DNA from: JBBTIS01 sp038059855
Lineage (GTDB): Bacteria > Elusimicrobiota > Elusimicrobia > JACQPE01
Length of the DNA: 64,000 nucleotides
Assembly (NCBI GenBank): GCA_964357255.1
Contig: CAYHKQ010000001.1
Span: 1-64,000, forward strand
Direction of reading: 5' to 3'
Shown: piece by piece, positions 15,312 to 24,341 of the stretch
How positions within the stretch are numbered: the stretch's first letter is position 1
Layout of the letters: every line of letters starts with the position of its first letter
The notes under the pieces: generated by a model
Told to the model about the DNA's origin: nothing
The model's input: only the letters and a program-made list of their open reading frames with translations
The model's database searches: none
Program-made: the position numbers and the translations under genes

Positions 15312-16517
15312 ATGATCCCCAAAAAAGTCCTTATCCTCTACGGCGCCCCTGGTTCGGGCCATGCCCAAGTGGCTTCGGCGTTGGCCCAAGCGATTAATAA
15401 AACTCCGGGTTGGATGGCCCACGAAGATCATCTCTTGCGTCATTGGCCGGCCTTGGGCGGGCTTTTGTTGCGGTTATATCGCTGGGTTCTTGGACATATG
15501 GCGGGGGCCTGGGGGCGTTTACACGGCAATCCTCGCTACTTGGCGATGGCTCGGCGAGCGGAAAGCGTTCTTTACGGCCTGGACATTTTTCGGATTCAAA
15601 AAATTCTAGACCGGCATCAGCCTCATTTAGTGATCGCCGTCCATGTTTTGCCTCTCAGGTGCCTCGCAGTTTTAAAAGCCGGCGGCAAATTTTCTTTGCC
15701 TTTGTATGCCGTCATTACCGATTTTTGGGCGCACTCTTACTGGCCCGTAGCAGGCGTTGAGCGCTACTTTGCTTCGAGTAAATGCTCCGCGGATGATTTA
15801 ATCGCCGGCGGCGTTCCGGCTCGGCGCGTTGCGATCACGGGCATTCCGCTACGTGAAGAATTTCGTTCCCATCCTTCTAAAATTTATTGCCGCCTGAGGA
15901 CTAATTTTGATCCGATTCGCAAGCTAATCCTGGTGATGGGCGGTCGTTATGGGATTTTTCCTTTCGAGGAGTTACTTGAAGCCGCGATGAACGTTTCGGT
16001 TGCGCGGCAATGGCAGTGGGCATTTGTTTTTGGCGGCAATGATCGGGCCTTAAGGCGCGCTCGTGAGAATTTGCCGCCGGAGGAGTCCCGGCGCATTCGC
16101 TTGACGGGGTTTCTTGAGGACATGGCTCCATTGATGGCGGCTTCGGATCTTTTGATCACGAAAGCCGGAGGTTCGACCTTGGCTGAGGCGCTGGCCTGCG
16201 GGGTAGCGATGATTCTGTGCCGCCCCATTCCCGGACAGGAAGAAGGCAATGCTCGTTTTTTAGTAAGCCTGGGAGCGGCGTTGCGTGCCGACACAGCCGG
16301 CGTCGCCCTGCAAATGGCTGCCGGACTTCTTCAATCGTCCGACAAGATCGAGAGCATGCGAGAGGCCGCGCGGTCGCTGGCCTATCCCGACGCGGCCGGC
16401 GAGATTGCCCGGAGGTTGGACTCCCCGCTTGTTTTTGGTGGAGCCGAGGGGGCTCGAACCCCTGACCTCTTCCTTGCGAAGGAAGCGTTCTCCCAACTGA
16501 ACTACGGCCCCATTTAA
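15312..16517 (+). CDS. MurG/MGDG-synthase-like glycosyltransferase, 3' end runs through tRNA-Ala
   Basis: A 401-residue glycosyltransferase of the GT28 type, similar to processive diacylglycerol glucosyltransferases, which act on membrane lipids at the inner leaflet. The N-domain begins KKVLILYGAPGSGHAQVASA; the C-domain carries a nucleotide-sugar site (VMGGRYGIFPFEELLEAA, DLLITKAGGSTLAEALACG). A lipid target is suggested by family only; the phospholipid genes nearby fit. The last 27 residues (from GGAEGARTPD on) are the antisense reading of the whole tRNA-Ala gene, so the natural stop was probably lost and the protein extended. The body of the enzyme looks intact. Confidence 0.85.
   Translation: MIPKKVLILYGAPGSGHAQVASALAQAINKTPGWMAHEDHLLRHWPALGGLLLRLYRWVLGHMAGAWGRLHGNPRYLAMARRAESVLYGLDIFRIQKILDRHQPHLVIAVHVLPLRCLAVLKAGGKFSLPLYAVITDFWAHSYWPVAGVERYFASSKCSADDLIAGGVPARRVAITGIPLREEFRSHPSKIYCRLRTNFDPIRKLILVMGGRYGIFPFEELLEAAMNVSVARQWQWAFVFGGNDRALRRARENLPPEESRRIRLTGFLEDMAPLMAASDLLITKAGGSTLAEALACGVAMILCRPIPGQEEGNARFLVSLGAALRADTAGVALQMAAGLLQSSDKIESMREAARSLAYPDAAGEIARRLDSPLVFGGAEGARTPDLFLAKEAFSQLNYGPI
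16436..16511 (-). tRNA. tRNA-Ala (anticodon CGC), CCA encoded
   Basis: The minus strand gives acceptor GGGGCCG with CGGCTCC, D-arm GTTC..GAAC, anticodon stem CTTCC/GGAAG around TTCGCAA, a T-arm with GGTTCGAGCC, then A and an encoded CCA (16438-16436). The anticodon CGC reads GCG. The gene lies entirely within, and antisense to, the end of the glycosyltransferase gene. Confidence 0.95.
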
Positions 16518-16553
16518 GTCTAAATTAATGGCGACACAAATGTTTAAAAAATT

Positions 16554-16626
<73 letters not shown>

Positions 16627-16732
16627 GCTTTAAAAAGAAGGCCAATGACGCCAGCAGGCCAATAGGGCTAAAAACGCAAACAGCGGCATTGTCCTCTTTG
16701 GCCTTCCGCTACAGTATGCTAAATTACTTGTC

Positions 16733-16996
16733 GTGGATAAAGGAAAGCTGACGGCTCTGGTTCGCCTCAAGACCGGCTGGGACAAAGAGGCCTCTGATGG
16801 GGCCGTGGACATTGTTCTTGACTCGATCAGGGCGCTTTTGAACACCGGCGACCGCCTGACCATTCACGGCTTCGGAAGTTTTATCGTGCGTATTACCAAG
16901 CCTCGCCGTGGGCGCAATATTAAAACCGGAGAATCCGTGGCTATTCCTCCCCAAAAGCAGATCAAATTCCGCATGAGCCAGAATTTTCTGTCGTAG
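16733..16996 (+). CDS. HU/IHF-family DNA-binding protein
   Basis: An 87-residue nucleoid protein that bends DNA as a dimer. The family features are the helical N-terminus, GDRLTIHGFGSFIVR (residues about 42-56) and the basic beta arm with RRGRNIKTGESVAIPPQKQIKF. The start is a GTG with no visible ribosome site. A possible extended -10 (TGCTAAATT) ends only about 7 bp before it, so translation may be leaderless. The MerR-type regulator follows 3 bp after the stop, a common pairing. Confidence 0.9.
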   Translation: MDKGKLTALVRLKTGWDKEASDGAVDIVLDSIRALLNTGDRLTIHGFGSFIVRITKPRRGRNIKTGESVAIPPQKQIKFRMSQNFLS

Positions 16997-16998
16997 CA

Positions 16999-17385
16999 AT
17001 GCCGAAGGATACCCCATCCGCCTTCACCCCCCATCCCTCTCTTTGGCGGCCTTCTTATACTATCCGGGAGGCGGGGCGTTTGACCCAGTTGCCTTCGCGC
17101 GTGTTGCGCTACTGGGAAAGCCGTCGTCTATTGAGTCCTGAGCGCTCCATCCGCGGGCACAGACGTTACCGCCAGTCGGACATTGAAAGGATTTTGAAAA
17201 TCAAAGAGCTTTTTTATGTCAAAGGAATGCGTTTGGAGGGCGCGCGCAAGGCCTTGATCGAGGAGGCCAAGAAGCGCCAAAAGAGCTCGGAACTTCCATT
17301 GGAACTCGCCACTCAATCCGCGGCGTCCGACGCGTTGGCCCAAACAAAGCAGGTTTTGAAGGAAATTTTAGCGATTCTGCGCTAA
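16999..17385 (+). CDS. MerR-family transcriptional regulator
   Basis: A 128-residue protein with a MerR winged helix-turn-helix at about residues 18-88: SYTIREAGRLTQLPSRVLRY, then HRRYRQSDIERILKIKEL. A helical tail forms the presumed dimerisation coil. There are no effector-binding cysteines or extra ligand domain, so the inducer is unknown. It is downstream of the HU gene with 3 bp between them and is probably co-transcribed. It converges on the BFN gene; 17386-17444 holds no clear terminator. Confidence 0.85.
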   Translation: MPKDTPSAFTPHPSLWRPSYTIREAGRLTQLPSRVLRYWESRRLLSPERSIRGHRRYRQSDIERILKIKELFYVKGMRLEGARKALIEEAKKRQKSSELPLELATQSAASDALAQTKQVLKEILAILR

Positions 17386-17444
17386 CTATTTTTACAGTCG
17401 CACTTTCCCCTTTTGGCCTCTCCACCTGAAGGGTTGCCCAAGAA

Positions 17445-17993
17445 CTATTCATTTTCTTCCTCTTCTTCCGGAGGTTCCTGGTCTTTTTCTTTGGTTTTTT
17501 TTGAGCCCTTGTCCTTTAGGCTTTTGAAGATGTCCTCGGGTTTCAAATTTTTTATCTCTTCTTTGAATTTGCCCACCTCCTCCTCGGAGATGGGCTTGTT
17601 CATGGTGTGACATTTTTCAAAAACTTTTTCGTCAACGAAGATGACGCAATTAGCTCGCACGGCCAGGGCAATCGCGTCGCTGGGACGCGAGTCAACGACG
17701 TGTTTGGTTGAGTTGTGGCTGATGTGGACCTCGGCGTAGAATGTTTGAGCCCGCAGGTCGCTCACTACTACATGGTCTATTTTATAGCCTACGCTTTCGA
17801 TGGTGTTGATCATTAAGTCGTGGGTCATTGGCCTGGGCAGGGCGATGTTGGCGAATTTGAGCGCGATGGCCTGGCCTTCGGCAATTCCGATCCAAATGGG
17901 CAAGAGCCTGGGGCCGTCTATTTCCTCAAGCAAGAGGACGCATTCGGTTCCGCTGGTGGCGATCGAGTAGACTTTGACCTTGATCATTGCCAT
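17445..17993 (-). CDS. bifunctional nuclease-domain (DUF151/BFN) protein
   Basis: A 182-residue cytosolic protein. Residues about 1-135 form the BFN/DUF151 domain: LLEEIDGPRLLPIWIG, EGQAIAL, the MTHDLMINTI segment and SRPSDAIALAVRANC. Members from other organisms have been reported to have nuclease activity; the role here is unknown. The C-terminal 45 residues are highly charged, Lys-rich and then a run of glutamates, probably disordered. It is the last gene of the miaB-to-gpsA operon, 1 bp after the gpsA stop. Confidence 0.85.
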   Translation of the reverse strand: MAMIKVKVYSIATSGTECVLLLEEIDGPRLLPIWIGIAEGQAIALKFANIALPRPMTHDLMINTIESVGYKIDHVVVSDLRAQTFYAEVHISHNSTKHVVDSRPSDAIALAVRANCVIFVDEKVFEKCHTMNKPISEEEVGKFKEEIKNLKPEDIFKSLKDKGSKKTKEKDQEPPEEEEENE

Positions 17994-17994
17994 G

Positions 17995-18966
17995 CTATTT
18001 TAATCTTAACAGGAGTTCTCGGGATTTGGAAGGGGTGTTAAGGATAGTCTGGATTTGATGAAGCAGGGGGAGCCTGATCTTTTGCTTGGCGGCCAGGCGG
18101 TTGAATTGCCGGCAAGCCTCAACCCCCTCGGTGACCATGCCGATGCGCCGGCGCCCTTCTTCTAGGGAACAGCCTTTGGCCAGAATTCGTCCCAGTCCGG
18201 AATTTCGGGAATTAGGAGAAAGGCTGGTCGTTAATAAATCCCCCAAACCGGCCGGGCCCCAGGCCGTTTCTTTTTGGCCGCCGAGGCGTTCGCTCATGCG
18301 GGTTATTTCGTCCATGGCTCGGCACAAAAAAATCGCTCGGGCGTTGGCCGGGGCGCCCAAACCTTCGAGGATTCCGTAGCCCAAACCGTAAATGTTTTTC
18401 ATGGCCCCGCCTATTTGGACCCCGATGATATCTTCGGAGGTTTGTATGCGCAGGTTGCCGCGCGACAGGATTTTTTGGATTTGACGGCGCTTGGCATTGG
18501 CCGGCCCGGCCAGAACCGCGAGGGTCGGCGAGCCTTGGAGCAATTCTTTGGCGATCGTGGGGCCGGACAGGGCAAAAATATCGTTTTTGCTTAAACCCAG
18601 GATTCTGCGCGCGTTTTGGCTTAACGGTAAGAGCGTTTTAGGATCGAGCCCTTTGCTTAGTATCAGGAAGGCAAGGGGCCGGGGTTGGAATTTGATCCGC
18701 TCAAGCGTTGATGAAAAAAAATCTCCGGCCACGGCCAGGATCAGAAGGTTTCGAGGTCCGATGCGGAGCGCTTCGATTTCGCCGGTCACGCGGATTGATT
18801 TGGGACAACGGCCTTGTCCGGCGAGCGCCGGATGAACGCCCGTTGTTTCAATCGCGCGGCGCGTGCGTTCGAGGTATTCCCAGGCGATGATATCGCGAAT
18901 TCCATAATGCGCTAAATGTATAGAAAGCGCCCCGCCCCAAGCTCCAAAACCGATGACGCGGATCAT
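17995..18966 (-). CDS. gpsA: glycerol-3-phosphate dehydrogenase [NAD(P)+]
   Basis: A 323-residue cytosolic enzyme that reduces dihydroxyacetone phosphate to sn-glycerol-3-phosphate for phospholipid synthesis. It has the N-terminal dinucleotide loop IGFGAWGGAL, SKGLD in the middle, SGPTIAKELLQG, and the catalytic lysine region GGAMKNIYGLGYGILEGLG (around 190-208). Domain order and length are normal. It lies 13 bp after plsY, which uses its product, so the operon groups two consecutive steps of lipid synthesis. Confidence 0.95.
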   Translation of the reverse strand: MIRVIGFGAWGGALSIHLAHYGIRDIIAWEYLERTRRAIETTGVHPALAGQGRCPKSIRVTGEIEALRIGPRNLLILAVAGDFFSSTLERIKFQPRPLAFLILSKGLDPKTLLPLSQNARRILGLSKNDIFALSGPTIAKELLQGSPTLAVLAGPANAKRRQIQKILSRGNLRIQTSEDIIGVQIGGAMKNIYGLGYGILEGLGAPANARAIFLCRAMDEITRMSERLGGQKETAWGPAGLGDLLTTSLSPNSRNSGLGRILAKGCSLEEGRRRIGMVTEGVEACRQFNRLAAKQKIRLPLLHQIQTILNTPSKSRELLLRLK

Positions 18967-18979
18967 AAATAAAAAATCA

Positions 18980-19597
18980 TCAACCTTTTTTTAACGAGCC
19001 GGCGAAAAATTCTCCTCCCGACAAGAGACGTTTTATGTTGGAAATGTGGCGGATGAGGATGATGACGCCGACGCCCAGAGCCATGATGCTTAAGGAGCGG
19101 GGAGCGCCCAAGAGAACGCTTGAGAGCGGTAGCGTGACCGCCGCGGCCATGGAACCCACGGAGATGTGTCCGGAGAGCTTTGTTCCCAAGGCAAAAGCGC
19201 CCGTGGCGCACAGGGTGGGCAGGGGTAGAAGTCCGGCAAATACGCCGGCGCTGGTGGCTACGCCTTTGCCGCCTCTAAATTTTAAAAAAATTGTCCAGTT
19301 ATGCCCGATGACGGCCAAGACTCCGGCGGCAATGGGGAAGAAAAGCGAATCCGGCCCTAGCGAGAAGGCCAAATAGGTGGGGATGTAACCTTTTAAGATA
19401 TCAAGGATTGCGGTGGCGATGCCCTGCGCCTTGCCGCAAACGCGGTAGACATTGGCGGCGCCGGGGTTGCCCGAGCCATATTCGCGGATGTCAATGCCCT
19501 TGACACGTTTGGCGATCAGATAGCCCGATGGAATGGCCCCTGAGAGATAGCTCAATACCAGCAGGCCCATCTGAGCGGAATTTAGCGGCATAGTCAT
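18980..19597 (-). CDS. plsY: glycerol-3-phosphate acyltransferase PlsY
   Basis: A 205-residue inner-membrane enzyme that acylates glycerol-3-phosphate from acyl-phosphate. It shows about five membrane segments and the three family motifs: SGYLIAKR..GSGNPGAANVYR near residues 22-52, KFRGGKGVATSAGVF near 108-122, and HISNIKRLLSGGE near the C-terminus. The gene starts inside the last codons of pgsA (4-bp overlap) and precedes gpsA. Confidence 0.96.
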   Translation of the reverse strand: MTMPLNSAQMGLLVLSYLSGAIPSGYLIAKRVKGIDIREYGSGNPGAANVYRVCGKAQGIATAILDILKGYIPTYLAFSLGPDSLFFPIAAGVLAVIGHNWTIFLKFRGGKGVATSAGVFAGLLPLPTLCATGAFALGTKLSGHISVGSMAAAVTLPLSSVLLGAPRSLSIMALGVGVIILIRHISNIKRLLSGGEFFAGSLKKG

Positions 19598-20136
19598 CGG
19601 TCGTTTAGTTTTTTACTGCCAAATGTCAGGTAGTCCACGAATGAGACAAAGGTCAGGAGCGCTACTCCATAAGACATGACTTCTAACACGGTGGCCATCC
19701 GGCCGCCCAAAGCGGGGTAGGCGTGGCTAAAGATGAGCAAGAGAAAATACACCATTTGCGCGCTAATGGCGAGCTTTCCGGAAAATCGAGAGAGGGTTTT
19801 GACGCTTTGTTCTCTCGCCAGGTAAATAATCCAACCTACGAGGATAGCAAAATCTCTAGACAGGAGTAAGATGAAAAACCATTTGGGAATGAGGCCTAGG
19901 TAGAGAAGGAGGGTGTAACTCGGAATTAAAACGATTTTGTCCGCAACCTGATCCAGGAAGGCGCCGAATTTTGTGATCTGTCGGTATTTACGGGCCACAA
20001 ACCCGTCGAGCGCATCCGTTAAGATGCTGGCCAGAAAGAACCAGAAGGCGGGATCATAGGTTTTATAAATCAGGCAGATTAGAAAAAATGGCGTCAGGCT
20101 GATGCGTAAAAGGGTGATTTTGCTGGCGAAATTCAC
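19594..20136 (-). CDS. pgsA: CDP-diacylglycerol--glycerol-3-phosphate 3-phosphatidyltransferase
   Basis: A 180-residue integral membrane enzyme making phosphatidylglycerophosphate. The CDP-alcohol phosphatidyltransferase signature D-x2-DG-x2-AR-x8-G-x3-D-x3-D is complete, running from DALDGFVARKY to FLDQVADK (residues about 41-67). Several hydrophobic helices cover the rest. It is preceded by hflX across 52 bp that include an AT-rich 9-bp hairpin (20166-20190) and is followed by plsY with a 4-bp overlap. Confidence 0.92.
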   Translation of the reverse strand: MNFASKITLLRISLTPFFLICLIYKTYDPAFWFFLASILTDALDGFVARKYRQITKFGAFLDQVADKIVLIPSYTLLLYLGLIPKWFFILLLSRDFAILVGWIIYLAREQSVKTLSRFSGKLAISAQMVYFLLLIFSHAYPALGGRMATVLEVMSYGVALLTFVSFVDYLTFGSKKLNDR

Positions 20137-20188
20137 AAAAATTTTTCGCTCCGCTCGGACAAACTGAAAATTTTACCTGGAAAAATTT

Positions 20189-21475
20189 TCATGAGCGGGC
20201 CATTCCCTGTAGTTTTTTGATCTGTTCTCGGGGAGCCTGAAGCAGGATTCGGTATCCTCCCTTGCCGTCGGCGCGAAAGTTAAGAACCTTGCTGACTTTA
20301 TACACCAAGGCCAGGAGATGGCCTTGGTGGGCTGAGATTTTAATTTCGGCGCGCCCCCAGGAGGCGAGCAATCGTTTCTCGATCGCCGCTAAGAGTTTGT
20401 CTAGGCCTTCGCCGGTTTTGCACGAGACCCAAAGGCCCGATGCGCCCGGGATCAGGCGCTCATTTGAGCCGGCCGGGACAAGATCGGCCTTGCTGAACAC
20501 TTGGAGTTGAGGATAGTCGTTCACTTCAAGGCTTTTGAGGATTTTGTTCACTTCGGCGTTCCTGTGAATCCGGATTTCGTCCGGGCAGGCCGGATCGCTC
20601 ACATGGATGAGTAAATCAGCCCATCGGATTTCTTCAAGAGTGGCCCGGAAACTGGTCACAAGATGAGTCGGTAGTTTGCTGATAAAACCCACGGTATCCG
20701 TCAAAAGAATCGGCAAACCGCAGGGAAGGTAAACGCGTCGCGTCATAGTATCGAGGGTTGCGAAGAGGCGCTCGTCGGCCCAGGCCGGTCCTGGTTCGCC
20801 GGCGCTCGAAGAGCGCTTCGACGCCACCAGCGCGTTAAGCAGAGAGGATTTACCGGCATTGGTGTAGCCCACAATGGCGGCCTGCGCCACGCCTTCTTTG
20901 AGGCGTTTAGCGCGTTGCACTTCACGCTCCAAGCGCACCCGATCGAGATCATTTTTAATGTGTTGAATTCTGGTCCGGATTCTGCGTCGGTCGTATTCCA
21001 GGGCGCGTTCGCCCGGGCCGCGCGTGCCGATTCCTCCCCACTGCTGGGACATCTCCCGTCCGCGTCCGGTGAGCCGCGAGAGAAGATAGCTGTGTTGAGC
21101 CAGTTCCACCTGAAGCATGCCCTCTCTGGTTTTGGCGCGTTTGGCAAAGACGTCGAGAATTAGGCGCGTGCGGTCAATCACCTTGGTTCCCAGAAGGTTT
21201 TCGAGATTTCTTTGCTGAGTGGAACTCAACTCTTCGTCAAACACCACGCAGTGCGAGCCGGAGCGCGACGCAATGTCGGCTATTTCAAGGGCCTTGCCCT
21301 TTCCGATCAGAAAAGCCGGATCACGCGTCCGGCGTTTTTGCAGAATTTTTTCGGCTACCGCGCCGCCGGCGCTGATAACCAAGTTTTCAAGCTCGTCGAG
21401 AGCGTTGTCTGAGGGACCTTGAGTCGCAGATGTAATCAGGCCCGCCAGAATGACTTTTTCGGATTGCCTTAGCAT
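20189..21475 (-). CDS. hflX: ribosome-associated GTPase HflX
   Basis: A 428-residue GTPase known in other bacteria to split stalled ribosomes. The N-terminal HflX domain contains GKGKALEIADIA and VFDEELSSTQQRNLE; a coiled linker with RLTGRGREMSQQWGGIGTRG follows, then the G domain from about residue 200: GYTNAGKSSLLNAL (P-loop), DTVGFISKLP (G3) and FSKADLV (G4). It overlaps miaA by 7 bp, a conserved neighbourhood in many bacteria. Confidence 0.95.
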   Translation of the reverse strand: MLRQSEKVILAGLITSATQGPSDNALDELENLVISAGGAVAEKILQKRRTRDPAFLIGKGKALEIADIASRSGSHCVVFDEELSSTQQRNLENLLGTKVIDRTRLILDVFAKRAKTREGMLQVELAQHSYLLSRLTGRGREMSQQWGGIGTRGPGERALEYDRRRIRTRIQHIKNDLDRVRLEREVQRAKRLKEGVAQAAIVGYTNAGKSSLLNALVASKRSSSAGEPGPAWADERLFATLDTMTRRVYLPCGLPILLTDTVGFISKLPTHLVTSFRATLEEIRWADLLIHVSDPACPDEIRIHRNAEVNKILKSLEVNDYPQLQVFSKADLVPAGSNERLIPGASGLWVSCKTGEGLDKLLAAIEKRLLASWGRAEIKISAHQGHLLALVYKVSKVLNFRADGKGGYRILLQAPREQIKKLQGMARS

Positions 21476-22467
21476 GGGACAGGGGGCGCCGGAGCGCCGG
21501 TCTCATGGAGAATAAATTCCGAGGCTTGTTGGAGAAAATTCGGCTCCGGGGCAATGGGAATCAAATCTTTTTCTTGCCGAAACCAGCTACGTTGGCGTTT
21601 GGAGTATTGGTAATCGGCCCGTACGCAATCGGCCATGGCTTCTTCCGGCGTAGACCGGCCTTTTTGTAATTTCCAGATGGGTTCGGCCAAAAGCGCTTCA
21701 AAAGCGGCCAAATGAGGAGTTTTTTCGCCGTAAAGGGTTTCCATGCGCCGGACTTCGCCGAGCATTTTGTCCCAGGAGTCTTGAATGCGCTTGGAGATTC
21801 TTTCTTTGATTTGAGCCGCGGGTCGGTTCAGATAAAACGCTTTGAATTTCCAGGGCAGAGCAGGGCAAGCGGGATGGGCCTTGCGATAGAGGCTTAGCGG
21901 CTGACCAAGTTGAAGGCAGAGTTCCAGGGCGCGCAGTACGCGCCGGGGATTTTTCGCGTCGAGACGTTCGTAGGCCGCAGGGTCGCGCCGTTGGAGTTCG
22001 ATCCCCAGGCTTTCGAGGCCTTCTTGCCGAAGGCGATTTTCCAGCCGCAGTCTTAACTGCGGGTCGGGATCCGGCGCCGGCGAGAAGCCTTGGCTCAACG
22101 CTCTCCAGTAAAAGCCGCTACCGCCGGCCACAATGGCCCAGGGGGATCGCGAGAGAATTGTTTTCAAGAGCGGACGGGCCGCTTTGCCGAATAAATGCGC
22201 GCTCCAGCGTTCGCGTGGATCGAGAAAATCCACCAGATGGTAGGGGATGCCTTCGTTGGTTTCGTAAATTTCATTTGTTCGAGCCTTTTTGACCCAGCGA
22301 CCTTCGGGCACGGCCGTGAGCGAGGGCAGGCCCTTGTAAATACCCCGTGAATCGCAGGAGACGATTTGGGTCTTGAGGATTTTTGCCAAATGAATAGCCA
22401 ACGCGGTTTTGCCTGAAGCCGTGGGCCCCAGAATGGCGATGACGCGCGGCGGCTCCTTAGGACTCAA
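21469..22467 (-). CDS. miaA: tRNA dimethylallyltransferase MiaA
   Basis: A 332-residue enzyme that prenylates A37 of tRNAs reading codons that start with U. The P-loop is AILGPTASGKTALAIHLA (residues about 10-27), followed by SCDSRGIYKGL, YHLVDFLDPRERWSAHLF and the later IVAGGSGFYWRAL and RDPAAYERLDAKNPRRVLRA. It sits between the PilZ gene and hflX; its product is the substrate of MiaB, encoded at the head of the operon. Confidence 0.96.
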   Translation of the reverse strand: MSPKEPPRVIAILGPTASGKTALAIHLAKILKTQIVSCDSRGIYKGLPSLTAVPEGRWVKKARTNEIYETNEGIPYHLVDFLDPRERWSAHLFGKAARPLLKTILSRSPWAIVAGGSGFYWRALSQGFSPAPDPDPQLRLRLENRLRQEGLESLGIELQRRDPAAYERLDAKNPRRVLRALELCLQLGQPLSLYRKAHPACPALPWKFKAFYLNRPAAQIKERISKRIQDSWDKMLGEVRRMETLYGEKTPHLAAFEALLAEPIWKLQKGRSTPEEAMADCVRADYQYSKRQRSWFRQEKDLIPIAPEPNFLQQASEFILHETGAPAPPVPC

Positions 22468-22470
22468 GAA

Positions 22471-22950
22471 TTATGGGGTGAGGATTTTTTGCGCTTTTTT
22501 GCACAGGTTGAAAAAGTGACAGCCGGAGCCGACGCAGATCTCCGGGATATTCAGGGCGGCCCTTGTCTCGCAGTCCGCATAGTCGTCCACGATGTGGCGC
22601 AGACGGTTGCGGACTTTCTCAGCCAGGCATGTGAAGCGCACGCCCAGCGTTTGAACGCCTTCTCTGTCGCGCAGATGAACCAGCGTGCCGTCGAGGCGAA
22701 CGCGATTTAAGCCCGGCAGATTCGACACCAGTCGAATTCGGTCAACGCCTTCTAGAATTTTTTTGGAACCGAAGGCTACCAGGGCCATGCCTCCAGGCGA
22801 GATATTAGCCAAAATTGCGGGGATTCTTAGGGCTTTAACCTTAGATTTTGGCGTGGAGTCGGCGCTACGCAAGACGGCGATTTCAATCGGTTCGGCCAGA
22901 TCGGCCGCCACGGGAATTCTGGGGTGTTTTCTTCGGTCTTTTTTGATCAT
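22471..22950 (-). CDS. PilZ-domain protein
   Basis: A 159-residue cytosolic protein with a PilZ fold. The c-di-GMP-binding RxxxR motif appears at the N-terminus as RRKHPRIPV and the second motif as NISPGGMAL (about residue 49), so it may bind cyclic di-GMP. A C-terminal region has four cysteines (DYADCETRA, EICVGSGCHFFNLCKK) that could bind metal. Its position inside a tRNA-modification operon, overlapping miaB by 4 bp and 4 bp before miaA, is unusual and offers no obvious functional link. Confidence 0.8.
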   Translation of the reverse strand: MIKKDRRKHPRIPVAADLAEPIEIAVLRSADSTPKSKVKALRIPAILANISPGGMALVAFGSKKILEGVDRIRLVSNLPGLNRVRLDGTLVHLRDREGVQTLGVRFTCLAEKVRNRLRHIVDDYADCETRAALNIPEICVGSGCHFFNLCKKAQKILTP

Positions 22951-24263
22951 TCTAAGGATAGTCTACCAAGTAATAGGCGGTTTTTGACTGCTTCAATCGT
23001 GACCTGGTTGGTGAATCCGGGCGAAATTTGAGCGGGTTCTAAAGGGCGGACAATCCAGTTGTTTCTAGTGCGGCCTTCCCCGTGAGTTTCCCAGAGGACT
23101 TTGACTTTACGGCCAATTTGAGATTTTGCTTTGGCCCGGCCAAGGTTGTCGGTGAGCGCGAGGAGCCTGGACAGGCGTTCTTCTTTAAGGGATTGCGGAA
23201 GTTGGCCTTCATGGTTCGCGGCCTCGGTTGCATCTCGCGGTGAAAATTTGAAGCAATAAGCGCCATCGAAGCTGATCTCTTGAATGAAGTTTAGGGTTTC
23301 TTCGAATTCAGCTTCGGTTTCAGATGGAAAACCTACGATAATGTCCGTTGTAATGGAAATGCCTGGGATGGCCGAACGCAGGCGCTGGGCGATTCCGGCA
23401 TAAAGCTCGCGGGTGTAGTTACGGCGCATAAGGCTCAAAATTCGGTTTGAGCCCGACTGTATCGGCAGGTGGATATGCTCGCATACCGCCGGCGTCGCGG
23501 CCATGGCCTCGATTAATTTATCGTCCATGTAATGAGGATGCGGACTCATAAAACGCAAGCGTTCCACACCCGCGATACCGCCGACAGCTTTTAAAAGATC
23601 GGCAAAATTGCAACTTTGGCCATTAGCGTGGTGATAAGAATTAACGGTTTGTCCCAGGAGCACAATTTCCTTGGCGCCCTCGATCAAGCGCTCCCGGACT
23701 TCCTCGAGAATGGTATCTAAAGGCCGATAAACCTCCCGTCCCCGCACAAAAGGCACAATGCAATAAGCGCAAGTGTAATTGCACCCCCGCATGGTTGTGA
23801 CGAAAGCCGAGGCCGCCCTATTTGTTTTTTCCTCTTTTTCCCACATTCCCTCATTTTCTTTAGCCCAACTAAATTTTTCTTTAAGCGCTTCCGCGATAAT
23901 TTCAGGAAATTTTTCAATTGACTTAGCCCCCATTACTAAATCCACATAAGGAAAGCGCCGGCGCAGTTCGTCTTTAGTCCGTTCCGCCGCGCACCCCGAA
24001 ATAATGAGCAGTCGGTTGGGGTCCCGCATCTTCCAGTCTTTAAGTGTCCCCACGAAAGAAAACGCTCGATCCTCCGCGTGTTGGCGCACCGTGCAGGTAT
24101 TGATGAAAATAATGTCCGCCTTCTCCTGCCCCGCCGCCACCCTCACCCCCTGCCTAGCCATAGCCCGCGCCATCTCCTGAGAATCCGCCGTATTCATCTG
24201 GCAACCAAAGCTGACGAACATGCACTTGGGGGGTTTTTTATTTTTCTCTAGTTGAAGGCTCAT
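22947..24263 (-). CDS. miaB: tRNA-2-methylthio-N6-dimethylallyladenosine synthase MiaB
   Basis: A 438-residue radical-SAM methylthiotransferase. The N-terminal domain binds one Fe-S cluster (first cysteine in VSFGCQMNTAD, the others in FINTCTV and IISGCAAE). The radical SAM motif is RGCNYTCAYCIVPFVRGRE (around 155-173), and a C-terminal TRAM-like domain follows (IGRKVKVLWETHG). It completes the ms2i6A37 modification started by MiaA. It heads the operon; the upstream 78 bp includes a dispersed repeat (TTGCTTCG...CTCGCAATGA). Confidence 0.96.
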   Translation of the reverse strand: MSLQLEKNKKPPKCMFVSFGCQMNTADSQEMARAMARQGVRVAAGQEKADIIFINTCTVRQHAEDRAFSFVGTLKDWKMRDPNRLLIISGCAAERTKDELRRRFPYVDLVMGAKSIEKFPEIIAEALKEKFSWAKENEGMWEKEEKTNRAASAFVTTMRGCNYTCAYCIVPFVRGREVYRPLDTILEEVRERLIEGAKEIVLLGQTVNSYHHANGQSCNFADLLKAVGGIAGVERLRFMSPHPHYMDDKLIEAMAATPAVCEHIHLPIQSGSNRILSLMRRNYTRELYAGIAQRLRSAIPGISITTDIIVGFPSETEAEFEETLNFIQEISFDGAYCFKFSPRDATEAANHEGQLPQSLKEERLSRLLALTDNLGRAKAKSQIGRKVKVLWETHGEGRTRNNWIVRPLEPAQISPGFTNQVTIEAVKNRLLLGRLSLE

Positions 24264-24341
24264 TTATGAGATTGCTTCGTCCGAGGCTCGCAATGATGGA
24301 AAGGACCTGAGCAGTCATTCATATATTGCAAAATTTAAGGC

